In this document: positions 26,284 to 36,358 of the stretch, in pieces
Layout: each line of letters begins with the position of its first letter
How positions within the stretch are numbered: position 1 is the stretch's first letter
Origin: UBA7446 sp965657545
GTDB lineage: Bacteria > Bacteroidota > Bacteroidia > Flavobacteriales > Flavobacteriaceae
Assembly (NCBI GenBank): GCA_965657545.1
Contig: CBFHOG010000005.1
Location: forward strand, 42,636 to 106,635
Length of the DNA: 64,000 nt
Reading direction: 5' to 3'
Position numbers and translations under genes: made by a program
The notes under the pieces: generated by a model
Seen by the model: the letters and a program-made list of their open reading frames with translations, nothing else
Databases searched by the model: none
What the model was told of the DNA's origin: nothing

Positions 26284-29200
26284 TTACCTATTCAAAATCC
26301 AATTGAAGGCATCTTCAAATGCCAAAGTCCATGGGCTTACAGCATCTGTTCGGTCTTGTGGATAGTGTGCCCAATTCCATGGAAAAATAGATCGCTCCAA
26401 GTGTGGCATCATCACCAAATGACGACCGTCATCGCTGCTGACCATAGCCGTATTAAAATCAGATCCATTGGGATTTGAAGGATACGTATCGTATGCATAT
26501 TTCCCTGAAATGGCGTAGGAGTTTTCTTCTTTTGGGAAAATAAATTTACCCTCGCCGTGTGCCGCCCAAATTCCCAATCGGCTGCCTTGTAAACGCTGTA
26601 ACATAATGGCAGGCGATTCTTCAATTACAACATCAGTAAATATACATTCGAACTTACCAGAATCATTGTGCTCCATACGAGGTTTTTCGTTGTGATTCGG
26701 ATGTAAAAGCCCTAATTCAATAAATAATTGACAACCATTGCAAACGCCTAGACTTAAGGTGTCTGGACGTTCAAAAAATGTTTGAATTGCTTTTTTAGCA
26801 TTCTCGTTATACTTAATGGTTCCTGCCCAACCTTTTGCAGACCCAAGTACATCGGAATTAGAAAATCCTCCAACGGCGACAAGTAGTTGAATATCGCTCA
26901 AATCTTCCCTTCCAGACGTTAAATCTGTCATGTGAACATCCTTTACCTCAAAACCAGCCATATGCATCATGTATGCCATTTCGCGTTCCGAGTTACTTCC
27001 TTTTTCCCTTAAAACGGCTGCTTTTATTTTTCGTTTTGGTGCTGGTTTTAGTTTCCCGTCAAAGTTTTTTGGGAATTTAAATTGTAGCGGTGTTTTATCA
27101 AAAGATTCGAATCGTGCAGTTGCTTGTTCTTCACCACTTTGTTTTTGATCTAATAAATATGAACTTTTAAACCAATGTTTTCTATATATCGAGATGTCAA
27201 ATTGATAATCTGTACGATCCCCTTTAACAATCAGCATATTTGATTTTGTCAATGTTCCAACACGTTCAATCGCAATTCCCTTTTTCTTTAATTTTCCTGC
27301 TGTTTCACGATCGGTTTGAATTAAAACACCTACTTGTTCTGATAGTAGTGTTTGTTCAGCGCTGTATTCGGATTTTGATAATTTCACATCTAAGCCTATG
27401 CCATCAGCAGCAAAACACATTTCGAGAAGAGATGTGATTAGTCCACCCGAACTTATATCGTGACCAGCTTTAACAGTGCCTTTTATAATCTCTTTTTGAA
27501 TGGTATTAAACACTGTTTTAAAATATTTGGCTTCAGCAACATCGGGTGCTTGTACTCCAATAGCTTGATTGAGTTGTCCATATGCGGAGCCACCTAAAGC
27601 AGATTTACAATCGGATAAATCAATGTGATACACATCACCACCACCATGCTTTAACTCTGGAGTCACAACTTTGTCAATAGCATTACAATGGCCCCCTGCA
27701 GAAATAATAACCGTTCCAGGCGCTATAACCTCTTGGTCGTTATATTTTTGTTTCATTGACAGCGAATCTTTGCCCGTCGGTATATTGATTCCCAGACTGA
27801 TAGCAAAATCCGAGCAGGCTTTTACCGCTTCGTAAAGTCGTGCATCTTCTCCCGGATTGTTGCATGGCCACATCCAGTTTGCAGATAGACTTACTGATGA
27901 TAATCCCTCTGAAATGGGAGCCCAAATAATATTTGTTAAAGCTTTGGCGATAGCATTTTTGCTACCCAAGCCTGCATCGATGAGTCCAACAAGCGGTGCA
28001 TGTCCCACTGAAGTTGCCATGCCGTGAACTCCCTCAAAATCAAGTGCCATTACGCCGCAATTTGCCAACGGCAATTGATGTGGTCCAATGCATTGTTGTT
28101 GTGCCACACGCCCTGTAACGCAGCGGTCTACTTTGTTGGTGAGCCAATCTTTACAAGCCACAGATTCTAGCTGTAATAACCACGCAACACTTTCCTCAAA
28201 CGATTTGGGTTGAGGTATTGCTGCATAAGCGGTTTCGCTTGTGTTGTCTTGCATGATTGTTTTTGGTGTTTTTCCAAAAAAGTTAGAAAGCGCCAAATCT
28301 ATCGGTGATTGACCACTTTTTTCTGAAATGACTTCAAAGTGGTTATTTTCTTTAATTTTACCAACTTCGAATATGGGTGCGCGTTCTCGTGCAGCGATAT
28401 CTTTAAGTTGTTCAAGTCCGCGCGAATTGGTAATAAGCCCCATGCGCTCTTGTGATTCATTTCCAATAATTTCCTTTGCTGACAAAGTTTGATCTCCAAC
28501 GGGAAGTTTGTCTAAATCAATGGTTCCACCTACTTCTTCAATAAGTTCAGACAAGCAGTTTAAGTGCCCACCAGCACCGTGATCGTGAATGGAGACTATA
28601 GGATTGGTATCTGCTTCAACTGCCGCTCGAATCGTGTTGGCAACACGTTTTTGCATTTCTGGATTTGACCGCTGTACTGCATTTAGTTCAATCCCTGATT
28701 CAAAAGCACCCGTATCTGCCGATGATACCGCGGCACCACCCATGCCAATGCGGTAATTATCACCACCCATAACCACGATTTTATCGCCTTTTTTAGGTGT
28801 TTTTTTGATGCTTTGCTGTATTTTTCCGTAACCTATTCCACCTGCAAGCATGATAACTTTATCATACCCAATGGTTTGTTCATTTTCTTGATGTTCGAAA
28901 GTAAGTAGTGAGCCTGCAATAAGAGGTTGTCCAAATTTATTTCCAAAATCAGATGCTCCATTAGAAGCTTTTATTAAAATATCCTCAGGGTTTTGATAGA
29001 GCCACGGACGTGGTGCAAGTTGTTCCCAAGGACGATTGGCTTCGGTACGCGGGTATGCGGTCATATATACGGCAGTTCCCGCCATAGGAATAGAGCCTTG
29101 TCCACCTGCTAACCGATCTCTAATTTCTCCACCCGAACCTGTAGCAGCGCCATTAAAAGGCTCAACAGTTGTGGGGAAATTATGGGTTTCCGCTTTTAAC

Positions 29201-29925
29201 GATAGTACAGAAAGGAATGATTTTTTGACGTAATAATCAGGAACGTTTGGTTTTTTAGGTGCAAATTGTACAAGCGTTGGTCCTTTGATAAATGCAACGT
29301 TGTCTTTGTAGGCAGATATCAAATTCTCTCCGTTTTTCTTCGAGGTTTTTTTAATGAGTTCAAAAAGCGATTGCTTTTTTGTTTTACCATCGATTATAAA
29401 AGTGCCATTAAAAATTTTATGGCGGCAGTGCTCTGAGTTTACCTGAGAAAAACCAAACACCTCGGAGTCAGTAAGCGAACGGCCCAAACGCTTGGCCAAC
29501 GTTTCCAAATACGATACCTCATCATTGCTAAGCGATAAACCTTCTTGTGCGTTGTATGTAGCAATATCTTCGATGTGATTGATAGGCTCAGGTGTGCGAT
29601 TTGAATCAAAAATATGCTGATCTAATTCTTTAAATCGCTGATGTACCATAGCATCAAAAGCATGATTATGCTCATCTCCCCAAAACTGTTCGATGCGAAT
29701 AATATCGTTGATTCCCATATTGTGACAAATTTCAACGGCATTGGTACTCCAAGGAGTAATCATATTAATACGAGGTCCAACAAGTGCCCCTTGCACAAAC
29801 GATTTTCTAAGTAGTGGGTAGCCGCTAAAAAGCCATTCCAGCTTTTTTTGATCTTCTTCAGATATGGGAAGTTCTTTTTGAACTACGTAAAGGTGCTGTT
29901 TTGGGTCACCAAAAAAACAAATCAT
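26284..29925 (-). CDS. purL: Phosphoribosylformylglycinamidine synthase PurL (large, single-chain)
   Basis: PurL makes FGAM from FGAR, glutamine and ATP in purine synthesis. The 1213-residue protein contains the N-terminal PurS-like domain, two AIR-synthase-type ATPase halves (THNFPTTVEPFNGAATGSGG; DHGAGGHLNCLSELIEEVGG; GHDISSGGLITSLLEMCFA) and a C-terminal class I glutaminase with the nucleophile in LGVCNGCQLFIELGLL and AAHGEGKFIFP. The start MICFFGDPKQHLYVV is chosen; a TTG two codons upstream also exists. It has its own -7 element. Confidence 0.97.
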   Translation of the reverse strand: MICFFGDPKQHLYVVQKELPISEEDQKKLEWLFSGYPLLRKSFVQGALVGPRINMITPWSTNAVEICHNMGINDIIRIEQFWGDEHNHAFDAMVHQRFKELDQHIFDSNRTPEPINHIEDIATYNAQEGLSLSNDEVSYLETLAKRLGRSLTDSEVFGFSQVNSEHCRHKIFNGTFIIDGKTKKQSLFELIKKTSKKNGENLISAYKDNVAFIKGPTLVQFAPKKPNVPDYYVKKSFLSVLSLKAETHNFPTTVEPFNGAATGSGGEIRDRLAGGQGSIPMAGTAVYMTAYPRTEANRPWEQLAPRPWLYQNPEDILIKASNGASDFGNKFGQPLIAGSLLTFEHQENEQTIGYDKVIMLAGGIGYGKIQQSIKKTPKKGDKIVVMGGDNYRIGMGGAAVSSADTGAFESGIELNAVQRSNPEMQKRVANTIRAAVEADTNPIVSIHDHGAGGHLNCLSELIEEVGGTIDLDKLPVGDQTLSAKEIIGNESQERMGLITNSRGLEQLKDIAARERAPIFEVGKIKENNHFEVISEKSGQSPIDLALSNFFGKTPKTIMQDNTSETAYAAIPQPKSFEESVAWLLQLESVACKDWLTNKVDRCVTGRVAQQQCIGPHQLPLANCGVMALDFEGVHGMATSVGHAPLVGLIDAGLGSKNAIAKALTNIIWAPISEGLSSVSLSANWMWPCNNPGEDARLYEAVKACSDFAISLGINIPTGKDSLSMKQKYNDQEVIAPGTVIISAGGHCNAIDKVVTPELKHGGGDVYHIDLSDCKSALGGSAYGQLNQAIGVQAPDVAEAKYFKTVFNTIQKEIIKGTVKAGHDISSGGLITSLLEMCFAADGIGLDVKLSKSEYSAEQTLLSEQVGVLIQTDRETAGKLKKKGIAIERVGTLTKSNMLIVKGDRTDYQFDISIYRKHWFKSSYLLDQKQSGEEQATARFESFDKTPLQFKFPKNFDGKLKPAPKRKIKAAVLREKGSNSEREMAYMMHMAGFEVKDVHMTDLTSGREDLSDIQLLVAVGGFSNSDVLGSAKGWAGTIKYNENAKKAIQTFFERPDTLSLGVCNGCQLFIELGLLHPNHNEKPRMEHNDSGKFECIFTDVVIEESPAIMLQRLQGSRLGIWAAHGEGKFIFPKEENSYAISGKYAYDTYPSNPNGSDFNTAMVSSDDGRHLVMMPHLERSIFPWNWAHYPQDRTDAVSPWTLAFEDAFNWILNR

Positions 29926-29942
29926 ACACAATGATTAAAGTA

Positions 29943-29950
29943 CAAAAATA
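29943..29950 (-). promoter_or_regulatory. -7 element of purL promoter
   Basis: TATTTTTG on the minus strand fits TAnnTTTG, ending 17 bases before the purL ATG. Confidence 0.5.
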
Positions 29951-30022
29951 GGGATACTTTGGAACGAAATTGTGGTATTAGTCTTTTAAAAAATAAACGA
30001 TAAACATGAATTTATCAACAAA

Positions 30023-31237
30023 CTAAGCCTTTCGTACAAGACGCGCCATGTAAAATCCGTCAAAACCTTGAACTGATGGCCAAAAATGATTTTCTTTTTC
30101 AAGCGAAAATGATTTACCAATTTCAGTAGTTAAGAATTCAGAAACTTGCGCTTCATTTTCCTGCGGAAGGATGGAGCATGTTACGTAAATTAGCTTTCCG
30201 CCTGGTTTTACCATATGCGCATATTGACTTAATATCTTTTGCTGTTCAGCTACAACACGATCAATAAAATCGGGGTTAAGCTTCCATTTTGCATCTGGAT
30301 TCCTACGTAAAACGCCTAATCCACTACAGGGAGCGTCTAAAAGAACCCGATCTGCTGAACCGTGTAGTTTTTTAATGATTTTATTGTTTTCAATGAGCCG
30401 CGTTTCAATGTTGTGTGCGCCTGCGCGTTTTGCTCTGCGTTTAAGCTCACGGAGTTTGTACTGATGGATATCCAAAGCGATAAGTTGCCCTTTGTTTTGC
30501 ATCAGAGCAGCAAGGTGTAACGATTTTCCACCTGCACCTGCACAGGCATCAATAACGCGCATACCAGATTCTACTTGCGTAAATGGAGCAACACATTGTG
30601 AAGCAGCGTCTTGTACCTCAAAAAGTCCTTTTTGGAATGCGTCGGTATTAAATACATTACTGCGCTCGTCAAGCATCAATGCATCGGGATATTTTGAGAG
30701 GTATTGTGTGGTAATTTTATCTTCAAGCAATGCATTTCGCAATAACTTAGGAAGGATTTTTAATGAATTTGCACGAAGAACAACAGGGGCTACTGTGTTT
30801 AAGGCCTCTAGCTCTTTTTCCCATTTTTTCTCACCCAAAGACTTGACTGCCAGTTCGTCTAGCCAATCTGGAACCGATTCTCGGTATTTGCGTTCTTTTC
30901 GCAATGTCTCAAATCGTCCTTTAATACGTCGTGTGGGGGTTCCTTCGAACGGTTTCCATTCTGGTAAAGGATATCCGCGCAAAGTGGCCCAAACCGCAAA
31001 AATGCGCCACAAATCGTCTCTATTTAAAGGCTCTTGTACTTCTGCAATGGCGGCATAAAGACGTTTCCAACGTACAATTTCATACGAGGTTTCTGCAATA
31101 AATCCGCGGTCACGACTTCCCCAGCGTTTATCGCTTTTAAGCACTTGCGCCACAACCTTATCGGCGTATTTTTCTTCGTTAAAAATTTGATGTAGTCCGT
31201 TAAGTACGGCCAAAACTAAGTTTTTGTGTAAGCGCAT
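30023..31237 (-). CDS. RsmB/NOP-family rRNA (cytosine-C5) methyltransferase
   Basis: A SAM-dependent methyltransferase that probably methylates a cytosine in 16S rRNA. An N-terminal NusB-like/RNA-binding part (~1-160) precedes the catalytic domain with motif I VIDACAGAGGKSLHLAAL, the catalytic Cys motif LLDAPCSGLGVLRRNPDAKWK and YVTCSILPQENEAQVSEFL. The ATG giving MRLHKNLVLAVLNG is preferred (404 residues) because it leaves a 4-base gap to the upstream ABC exporter gene; an earlier ATG would overlap it. The exact target base is not predictable. Confidence 0.92.
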   Translation of the reverse strand: MRLHKNLVLAVLNGLHQIFNEEKYADKVVAQVLKSDKRWGSRDRGFIAETSYEIVRWKRLYAAIAEVQEPLNRDDLWRIFAVWATLRGYPLPEWKPFEGTPTRRIKGRFETLRKERKYRESVPDWLDELAVKSLGEKKWEKELEALNTVAPVVLRANSLKILPKLLRNALLEDKITTQYLSKYPDALMLDERSNVFNTDAFQKGLFEVQDAASQCVAPFTQVESGMRVIDACAGAGGKSLHLAALMQNKGQLIALDIHQYKLRELKRRAKRAGAHNIETRLIENNKIIKKLHGSADRVLLDAPCSGLGVLRRNPDAKWKLNPDFIDRVVAEQQKILSQYAHMVKPGGKLIYVTCSILPQENEAQVSEFLTTEIGKSFSLEKENHFWPSVQGFDGFYMARLVRKA

Positions 31238-31241
31238 ATTT

Positions 31242-33065
31242 TTAATTAAATGATTGTAGCTCAATCAGTTTTTTATACATCCCATTTTGAGCCAATAGGG
31301 CGTCATGTGTTCCACGCTCTAGCACATTTCCTTTGTCTAGTACTATAATTTCGTCTGCACTTTGTATGGTTGATAATCGGTGTGCAATGATAAGCGAAGT
31401 ACGATTTTGCATCATTTTTTGAAGCGCGTCTTGAACTAATTTTTCAGATTCGGTATCCAAAGCAGAGGTGGCCTCATCCAATATCATTACAGGGGGGTTT
31501 TTGAGCACAGCACGTGCTATGGCTAAACGTTGTTTTTGCCCACCCGAAAGTTTATTTCCAGCATCGCCAATAATGGTGTCGATACCCTGTGGAAGTTCGG
31601 CCACAAATGTAGCAGCGTTGGCTATGGCAAGGGCTTCGGAAAGGTCTGCGTCGGTGGCATTTGGACGTGCAATACGCAAGTTGTTTTTTACTGTGTCGTG
31701 GAATAGTATGGCATCTTGTGTAACAAATCCAAACAACGTGCGTAATTCATGCAAATCAACTGCGTTTGTGGGCACTCCATCTATGGTGATGCTGCCTTTT
31801 TGCGGATCATAAAATCGTGCTAATAAATTGGCTATGGTCGTTTTTCCACTTCCTGACGACCCAACAAGAGCCACTGATTTTCCTTTGGGAATAATTAAGT
31901 TAAGATTCTTGATCACGTTTTCTTCTCCATAGCTAAAGTGAATGTTTCGAAACGAAATTTCTTTTGAAAAGGCGGGAAGTTTTTTAGGGTTTTTGGGTGA
32001 TTGTATTTCTGATTTATAAAACAAATACTCCATGATACGCTGTGCAGCAGCGTTTCCTTTCCTTACGCTATAAATGGCTCTACTTATCGATTTTGCAGGA
32101 GTAAGGACACCGTATGCAAGCCCAAGGTATGTGATAAACGCCTCGCCAGTGAGGGTTTTTTCAACCAAAACAAGCCGACCTCCAAAATATAAAATAACCC
32201 CAAAAACGGCAATGCCTAGAAATTCACTAATAGGGCTAGCCAAGCTTTGGCGATGGACCAAATTATTGGCAAAAGTGAATACCCTTTTCGTAATGTTAGA
32301 AAACTTTTTGTTAAAAGCCTTTTCTGCAGTAAATATCTGAATTATGGGGATTCCCGTAAGTGACTCTTCTACAAAGGAAAGGAGTTCACCAAACTCGCGT
32401 TGCAATTTTTCGGAGCGTGACTTTAGCGTTTTTCCAATTATAGAAATCAGCCAGCCTGCTACGGGAATAAATATTAAAACAAAAAATGTAAGTTTCGAAC
32501 TTATCAAAAACATACTACCAAGTGCAAATATTATGGTTAGGGGTTCGCGAACCAGCATTTCAATTACTGATAAAAATGAACTTTGCACTTCATTTACATC
32601 GGCAGTAATTCTCGATAAACTATCTCCTTTTTTATTGTCGGAATGAAAATTAGCGGAGAAAGAAATAAGTTTTGCATAGAGTGCGTTTTGCAAGTCCTGG
32701 ACTACTCCATTACGCATGAAAGTGATAAAAAATATCGCACAATAATTGAATAGATTTTTTAGAAAAAATGAAATTAACAGCACCGCAATGACAACCATTA
32801 GTGCTTTGAGCGCATCTTCTTGGGCATATTGTTCTACAGAATACCGAAACAAATCAAGGGCATAATTTAGTAATTCTCCCACACCTTCATATGCAGGTTT
32901 TTTAGTTGGTGTTTTTTCACTGCCGAAGAGCACCTCAAGCATAGGCCATAGTGCAATAAAAGAAATGGCATGAAAAAAAGCATATAATATATTGAACACT
33001 ATGTTTAGTGCAATATATCCTTTGTATGGAAGTGCGTAACGTAATATATACCGAATTGGACTCAT
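31242..33065 (-). CDS. MsbA-like ABC exporter (fused permease and ATPase)
   Basis: A 607-residue type IV ABC half-transporter, probably a lipid A/lipid or drug flippase of the inner membrane. Six membrane helices in residues ~15-310 are followed by the nucleotide-binding domain: Walker A LVGSSGSGKTTIANLL, signature LSGGQKQRLAIARAVL, Walker B MILDEATSALD and switch His IIAHRLST. Its start overlaps the stop of the mutase gene by four bases, so the mutase, exporter and methyltransferase genes are one unit. The substrate is inferred only from family. Confidence 0.92.
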   Translation of the reverse strand: MSPIRYILRYALPYKGYIALNIVFNILYAFFHAISFIALWPMLEVLFGSEKTPTKKPAYEGVGELLNYALDLFRYSVEQYAQEDALKALMVVIAVLLISFFLKNLFNYCAIFFITFMRNGVVQDLQNALYAKLISFSANFHSDNKKGDSLSRITADVNEVQSSFLSVIEMLVREPLTIIFALGSMFLISSKLTFFVLIFIPVAGWLISIIGKTLKSRSEKLQREFGELLSFVEESLTGIPIIQIFTAEKAFNKKFSNITKRVFTFANNLVHRQSLASPISEFLGIAVFGVILYFGGRLVLVEKTLTGEAFITYLGLAYGVLTPAKSISRAIYSVRKGNAAAQRIMEYLFYKSEIQSPKNPKKLPAFSKEISFRNIHFSYGEENVIKNLNLIIPKGKSVALVGSSGSGKTTIANLLARFYDPQKGSITIDGVPTNAVDLHELRTLFGFVTQDAILFHDTVKNNLRIARPNATDADLSEALAIANAATFVAELPQGIDTIIGDAGNKLSGGQKQRLAIARAVLKNPPVMILDEATSALDTESEKLVQDALQKMMQNRTSLIIAHRLSTIQSADEIIVLDKGNVLERGTHDALLAQNGMYKKLIELQSFN

Positions 33066-34768
33066 GATATGCCTAATTCAGCCAAAATCCGATTGATTTT
33101 TTGGTCTAAAATCGCTTTTGTTGTTCTGTAATTTGCTGCCTTATCTAAAGCGGTATTCACACTGACATAGAACTTTATTTTTGGTTCTGTTCCACTGGGT
33201 CTAGCCGCCACTCGTGTGCCGTCTTCGGATATAAAAATCAATACATTGGCTTTTGGCAAAGGTATGGTTTCTTTTTGTTGCGATTGTAAATCATGTCGCG
33301 TAGCCGATGCATAGTCCTCTAGATGTGTGATGGTTTTTCCGTCTAAAGTTTTTGGCGGATTGTTTCTGAAATCCTCCATAAGGCGTTGAATTTCTGCTGC
33401 GCCAGACTTTCCTTTTTTAACCAAAGAAACCAATCTTTCCTGATAGAGACCAAGTTTTTCGTAAATGTCCAATAGCGTATGAAAAAATGAACTCCCTTTA
33501 GATTTTGCCTCTGCAGTTAATTCACACGCCAACAAAGCTGCCGTAACAGCATCCTTATCACGGACAAAATCGCCGACCATATAACCAAAACTTTCCTCGC
33601 CTCCACCAAGACATTTTTGGTTTGGGTAATGCGCTATCATTTGCGCAATCCACTTAAATCCAGTAAGACCAAGTTTGCATTCGATACCGTAATGTTTTGC
33701 CAAGGAAATCATCATAGGCGTTGAAACAATAGTAGAGCCTACAAATGCATGATCATCATCTGTGAACCCCCCTTTACTAAGAATAAAATCGGTCATAGCA
33801 ACCATAGTCTGGTTGCCATTTAAAAGTTCCAATTCATTGTTCTCGTTTCGCACTGCAATGCCTAATCTGTCGGCATCTGGGTCAGTTCCAATGACGATGT
33901 CTGCACCAATTTCAGCTGCCTTTTCCATTGCCATTTTGAGTGCTTCGGGTTCTTCTGGATTTGGCGATTGAACCGTAGGGAAATCTCCGTCTGGAGAAGC
34001 CTGCTCTTCAATTGTGGTAACCTGATCAAATCCTGCTGCTTTTAACACCTGTGGAATGGCGGTTATAGAGGTTCCGTGAAGCGATGTAAACACAATTTTA
34101 ATATCACTTCTATTTCCATTTCCGATGCGACCAACCTTTACTGAAGCTTCTTGAAACGCTAAATCAACTTCTTTATCAATAAATTGAATTCGATTTGGTT
34201 GGGCATTAAATTGGATGTTATGATAAGTGGTATTGTTAATTGCGTTGATGATTCCAGCGTCTTGCGGAGGTACAATTTGCCCACCATCTTGCCAATAGAC
34301 CTTATAGCCATTGTATTCAGGAGGATTATGAGATGCGGTAAGAACGATACCACAATGACATTTCAAGTGACGCACGGCAAACGACACTTCTGGAGTTGCT
34401 CTAAGATCACTAAAGAGAAATACATCAATATTATTAGCTGAAAAAATATTTGCTACAATTTGCGCCAATTCCTTGCTGTTATGACGGCAATCAAATCCAA
34501 TGACAACGCGTGGTGTTTCGCCTGGAAACTGCGCTTTGAGGTAGTTGCTTAGTCCTTGTGTGGTACGCCCAAAAGTATATTTATTTACTCTGTTTGTGCC
34601 AGCACCCATAACACCGCGCATTCCGCCTGTGCCAAATTCTAAATCTTTGTAAAAGGCATCTTCTAATGCTTCTTGGTTGTTTTTTAGTGCTGCAACGGCT
34701 TGTTGCGTTTCTTTGTCAAAAGGTGCTTTTTGCCACGCTTCGGCCTGTTCTAAAAAAGATGTATTCAT
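33062..34768 (-). CDS. Phosphoglucomutase/phosphomannomutase (phosphosugar mutase)
   Basis: An alpha-D-phosphohexomutase of 568 residues that moves phosphate between C1 and C6 of a sugar. Visible parts are EFGTGGMRGVMGAGTNRVN, the phosphoserine loop IVLTASHNPPEYNGYKVYW, the metal loop IGTDPDADRLGIAVR, the sugar loop LGGGEESFGYMVG and the phosphate-binding RPSGTEPKIKFYV. The length fits the larger PGM type (PgcA-like). It probably provides sugar-1-phosphates for envelope glycans made by the GT2 and exporter genes around it. Confidence 0.94.
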   Translation of the reverse strand: MNTSFLEQAEAWQKAPFDKETQQAVAALKNNQEALEDAFYKDLEFGTGGMRGVMGAGTNRVNKYTFGRTTQGLSNYLKAQFPGETPRVVIGFDCRHNSKELAQIVANIFSANNIDVFLFSDLRATPEVSFAVRHLKCHCGIVLTASHNPPEYNGYKVYWQDGGQIVPPQDAGIINAINNTTYHNIQFNAQPNRIQFIDKEVDLAFQEASVKVGRIGNGNRSDIKIVFTSLHGTSITAIPQVLKAAGFDQVTTIEEQASPDGDFPTVQSPNPEEPEALKMAMEKAAEIGADIVIGTDPDADRLGIAVRNENNELELLNGNQTMVAMTDFILSKGGFTDDDHAFVGSTIVSTPMMISLAKHYGIECKLGLTGFKWIAQMIAHYPNQKCLGGGEESFGYMVGDFVRDKDAVTAALLACELTAEAKSKGSSFFHTLLDIYEKLGLYQERLVSLVKKGKSGAAEIQRLMEDFRNNPPKTLDGKTITHLEDYASATRHDLQSQQKETIPLPKANVLIFISEDGTRVAARPSGTEPKIKFYVSVNTALDKAANYRTTKAILDQKINRILAELGIS

Positions 34769-34790
34769 GAATATAAATTACCAGGCAAAT

Positions 34791-35768
34791 TTACATATTC
34801 GTTTTAGAGTTTTGATTAATCGTTTCCTTTATTTTGTATCGCATTTTGTGATCGCGATTTCGAACGATAATCTCACCAATAAATCCTGCTAAGAAAAATT
34901 GGCTTCCTAAAATCATGGTGGTGAGTGCTACGTAAAATTGAGGTCTATCAGCAATTAACCTACCAGAAGGGTTAACTAAAATCTTATCGATTCCCAAATA
35001 GATAGAAAAACCAAACCCGAATAAGAGCATTATACTGCCAATCAATCCAAAAAAATACATAGGACGACGTCCAAATCGGTGTAAGAACCAAAGGGTTAAT
35101 AGGTCTAAGAAACCCTTTACAAATCGGTCTGGACCAAATTTTGACTGACCAAATTTTCGCGCTTGATGTACGACTACTTTTTCCCCAATTCGATTAAAAC
35201 CCGCTTGCTTTGCTAGTACGGGTATGTAGCGATGCATCTCACCATACACCTCTATGGTTTTTACGACATCTGATCGGTAAGCTTTAAGTCCGCAATTAAA
35301 GTCATGTAATTTGATACCTGAGACCCTACGAGCTGCCCAATTAAAAATTTTTGAAGGAATATTTTTAAATAAAATGGAATCATAGCGTTTCTTTTTCCAG
35401 CCTGAAATCATATCAAAACCCTCATTGGAAATCAAATGATATAAATCGGGTAATTCTTCAGGGCAATCTTGTAAATCGGCATCCATAGTGCAAACAACTT
35501 CTCCGGCGCATTGCAAAAAACCAGCATGAAGCGCTTGTGATTTTCCGTAGTTTCGTAAGAAACGGATACCATGTACGCGTTTGTCTTGCGTGGTGACTTC
35601 TTTTACCCAAGACCATGAAGCATCTGTACTGCCGTCATCGACAAGAATGAGTTCGAAAGAAAGAGCGGATTTCTCTAACACACGAACAATCCATGTGTAA
35701 AGCTCGGGAAGTGATTCCGCTTCATCTAAAAATGGAATGACGACCGATAATTGCGGTTGTTTTGCCAA
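34791..35768 (-). CDS. Family 2 glycosyltransferase with C-terminal membrane helices
   Basis: A DPM1/ArnC-like GT2 enzyme that transfers a sugar from a nucleotide sugar to a lipid carrier such as undecaprenyl phosphate. The GT-A domain (1-220) has SVVIPFLDEAESLPELYTWI, the nucleotide site ILVDDGSTDASW, the metal site VCTMDADLQDCPEEL and the region YGKSQALHAGFLQ. Two hydrophobic helices follow (~235-255 and ~275-300), anchoring it in the inner membrane. The start follows the DUF4199 stop with no gap, so the two are co-transcribed. Confidence 0.92.
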   Translation of the reverse strand: MAKQPQLSVVIPFLDEAESLPELYTWIVRVLEKSALSFELILVDDGSTDASWSWVKEVTTQDKRVHGIRFLRNYGKSQALHAGFLQCAGEVVCTMDADLQDCPEELPDLYHLISNEGFDMISGWKKKRYDSILFKNIPSKIFNWAARRVSGIKLHDFNCGLKAYRSDVVKTIEVYGEMHRYIPVLAKQAGFNRIGEKVVVHQARKFGQSKFGPDRFVKGFLDLLTLWFLHRFGRRPMYFFGLIGSIMLLFGFGFSIYLGIDKILVNPSGRLIADRPQFYVALTTMILGSQFFLAGFIGEIIVRNRDHKMRYKIKETINQNSKTNM

Positions 35769-36275
35769 TTAACTCTTTTTTGTAAATAATCCTGTTACCA
35801 ATCCCACGATAAGCCCTATGAGAAGGTTAAAAATAAGAATTACAGGAAAGCCAACGTAGAAAAACTTTTCGGTATTTTCTTGCTGCATTTGAATCATACT
35901 TTCTTCCATTTCGGGACGTGCTTCACGAAGTGCATCGGCTTGCATTTGTGCTGTATTTGAAATAAAATCAGTTTCAATTGTATTTATGAAAATAGTAAAA
36001 TATAAAAGTCCAATAATTCCGGCCACCAAGAATACACCAACCCCCATTTTAATGGATTGTTTTATTGTTAGAAATCCGCCATTATCTTTTTTGAAGTTTA
36101 ATATGGCTATAACGGCTAAGGATGAAGGAATAAGGATGTTAATGGCTTGGATAATTGGTGACTGATTGTAAATCATATCCATGAAGTATAGCATTAAGCT
36201 AAAAACAATACCAATTCCTGCTGCGATAAGCCCAAATCGGTAATTGTATGATCCTGTTTTTGGAGTGGTTTCCAT
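35769..36275 (-). CDS. DUF4199 membrane protein
   Basis: A 168-residue membrane protein with four predicted helices (FGLIAAGIGIVFSLMLYF; IQAINILIPSSLAVIAILNF; GVGVFLVAGIIGLLYFTIF; FFYVGFPVILIFNLLIGLIVGLV) and a charged loop of ~40 residues between helices 3 and 4. Topology and the next-door GT2 gene match the DUF4199 family of Bacteroidota; the function is unknown. The coupling suggests a role with the glycosyltransferase. Confidence 0.82.
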   Translation of the reverse strand: METTPKTGSYNYRFGLIAAGIGIVFSLMLYFMDMIYNQSPIIQAINILIPSSLAVIAILNFKKDNGGFLTIKQSIKMGVGVFLVAGIIGLLYFTIFINTIETDFISNTAQMQADALREARPEMEESMIQMQQENTEKFFYVGFPVILIFNLLIGLIVGLVTGLFTKKS

Positions 36276-36325
36276 ATCTTGTTTTTTTTATGGGTTATGT
36301 GTATGGTAAATTTAGATAAAATAAT

Positions 36326-36333
36326 TAAGTTTG
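36326..36333 (+). promoter_or_regulatory. -7 element of rpmE2 promoter
   Basis: TAAGTTTG fits TAnnTTTG and ends 25 bases before the rpmE2 ATG. Confidence 0.55.
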
Positions 36334-36358
36334 CACCCCTTTAAATGGTAAAAGCATT

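Noticed and set aside
30492..31058. 188-codon open frame on the plus strand
   Set aside because: Lies fully inside the RsmB-like gene on the other strand, which has clear motifs; the product shows no recognisable domain.
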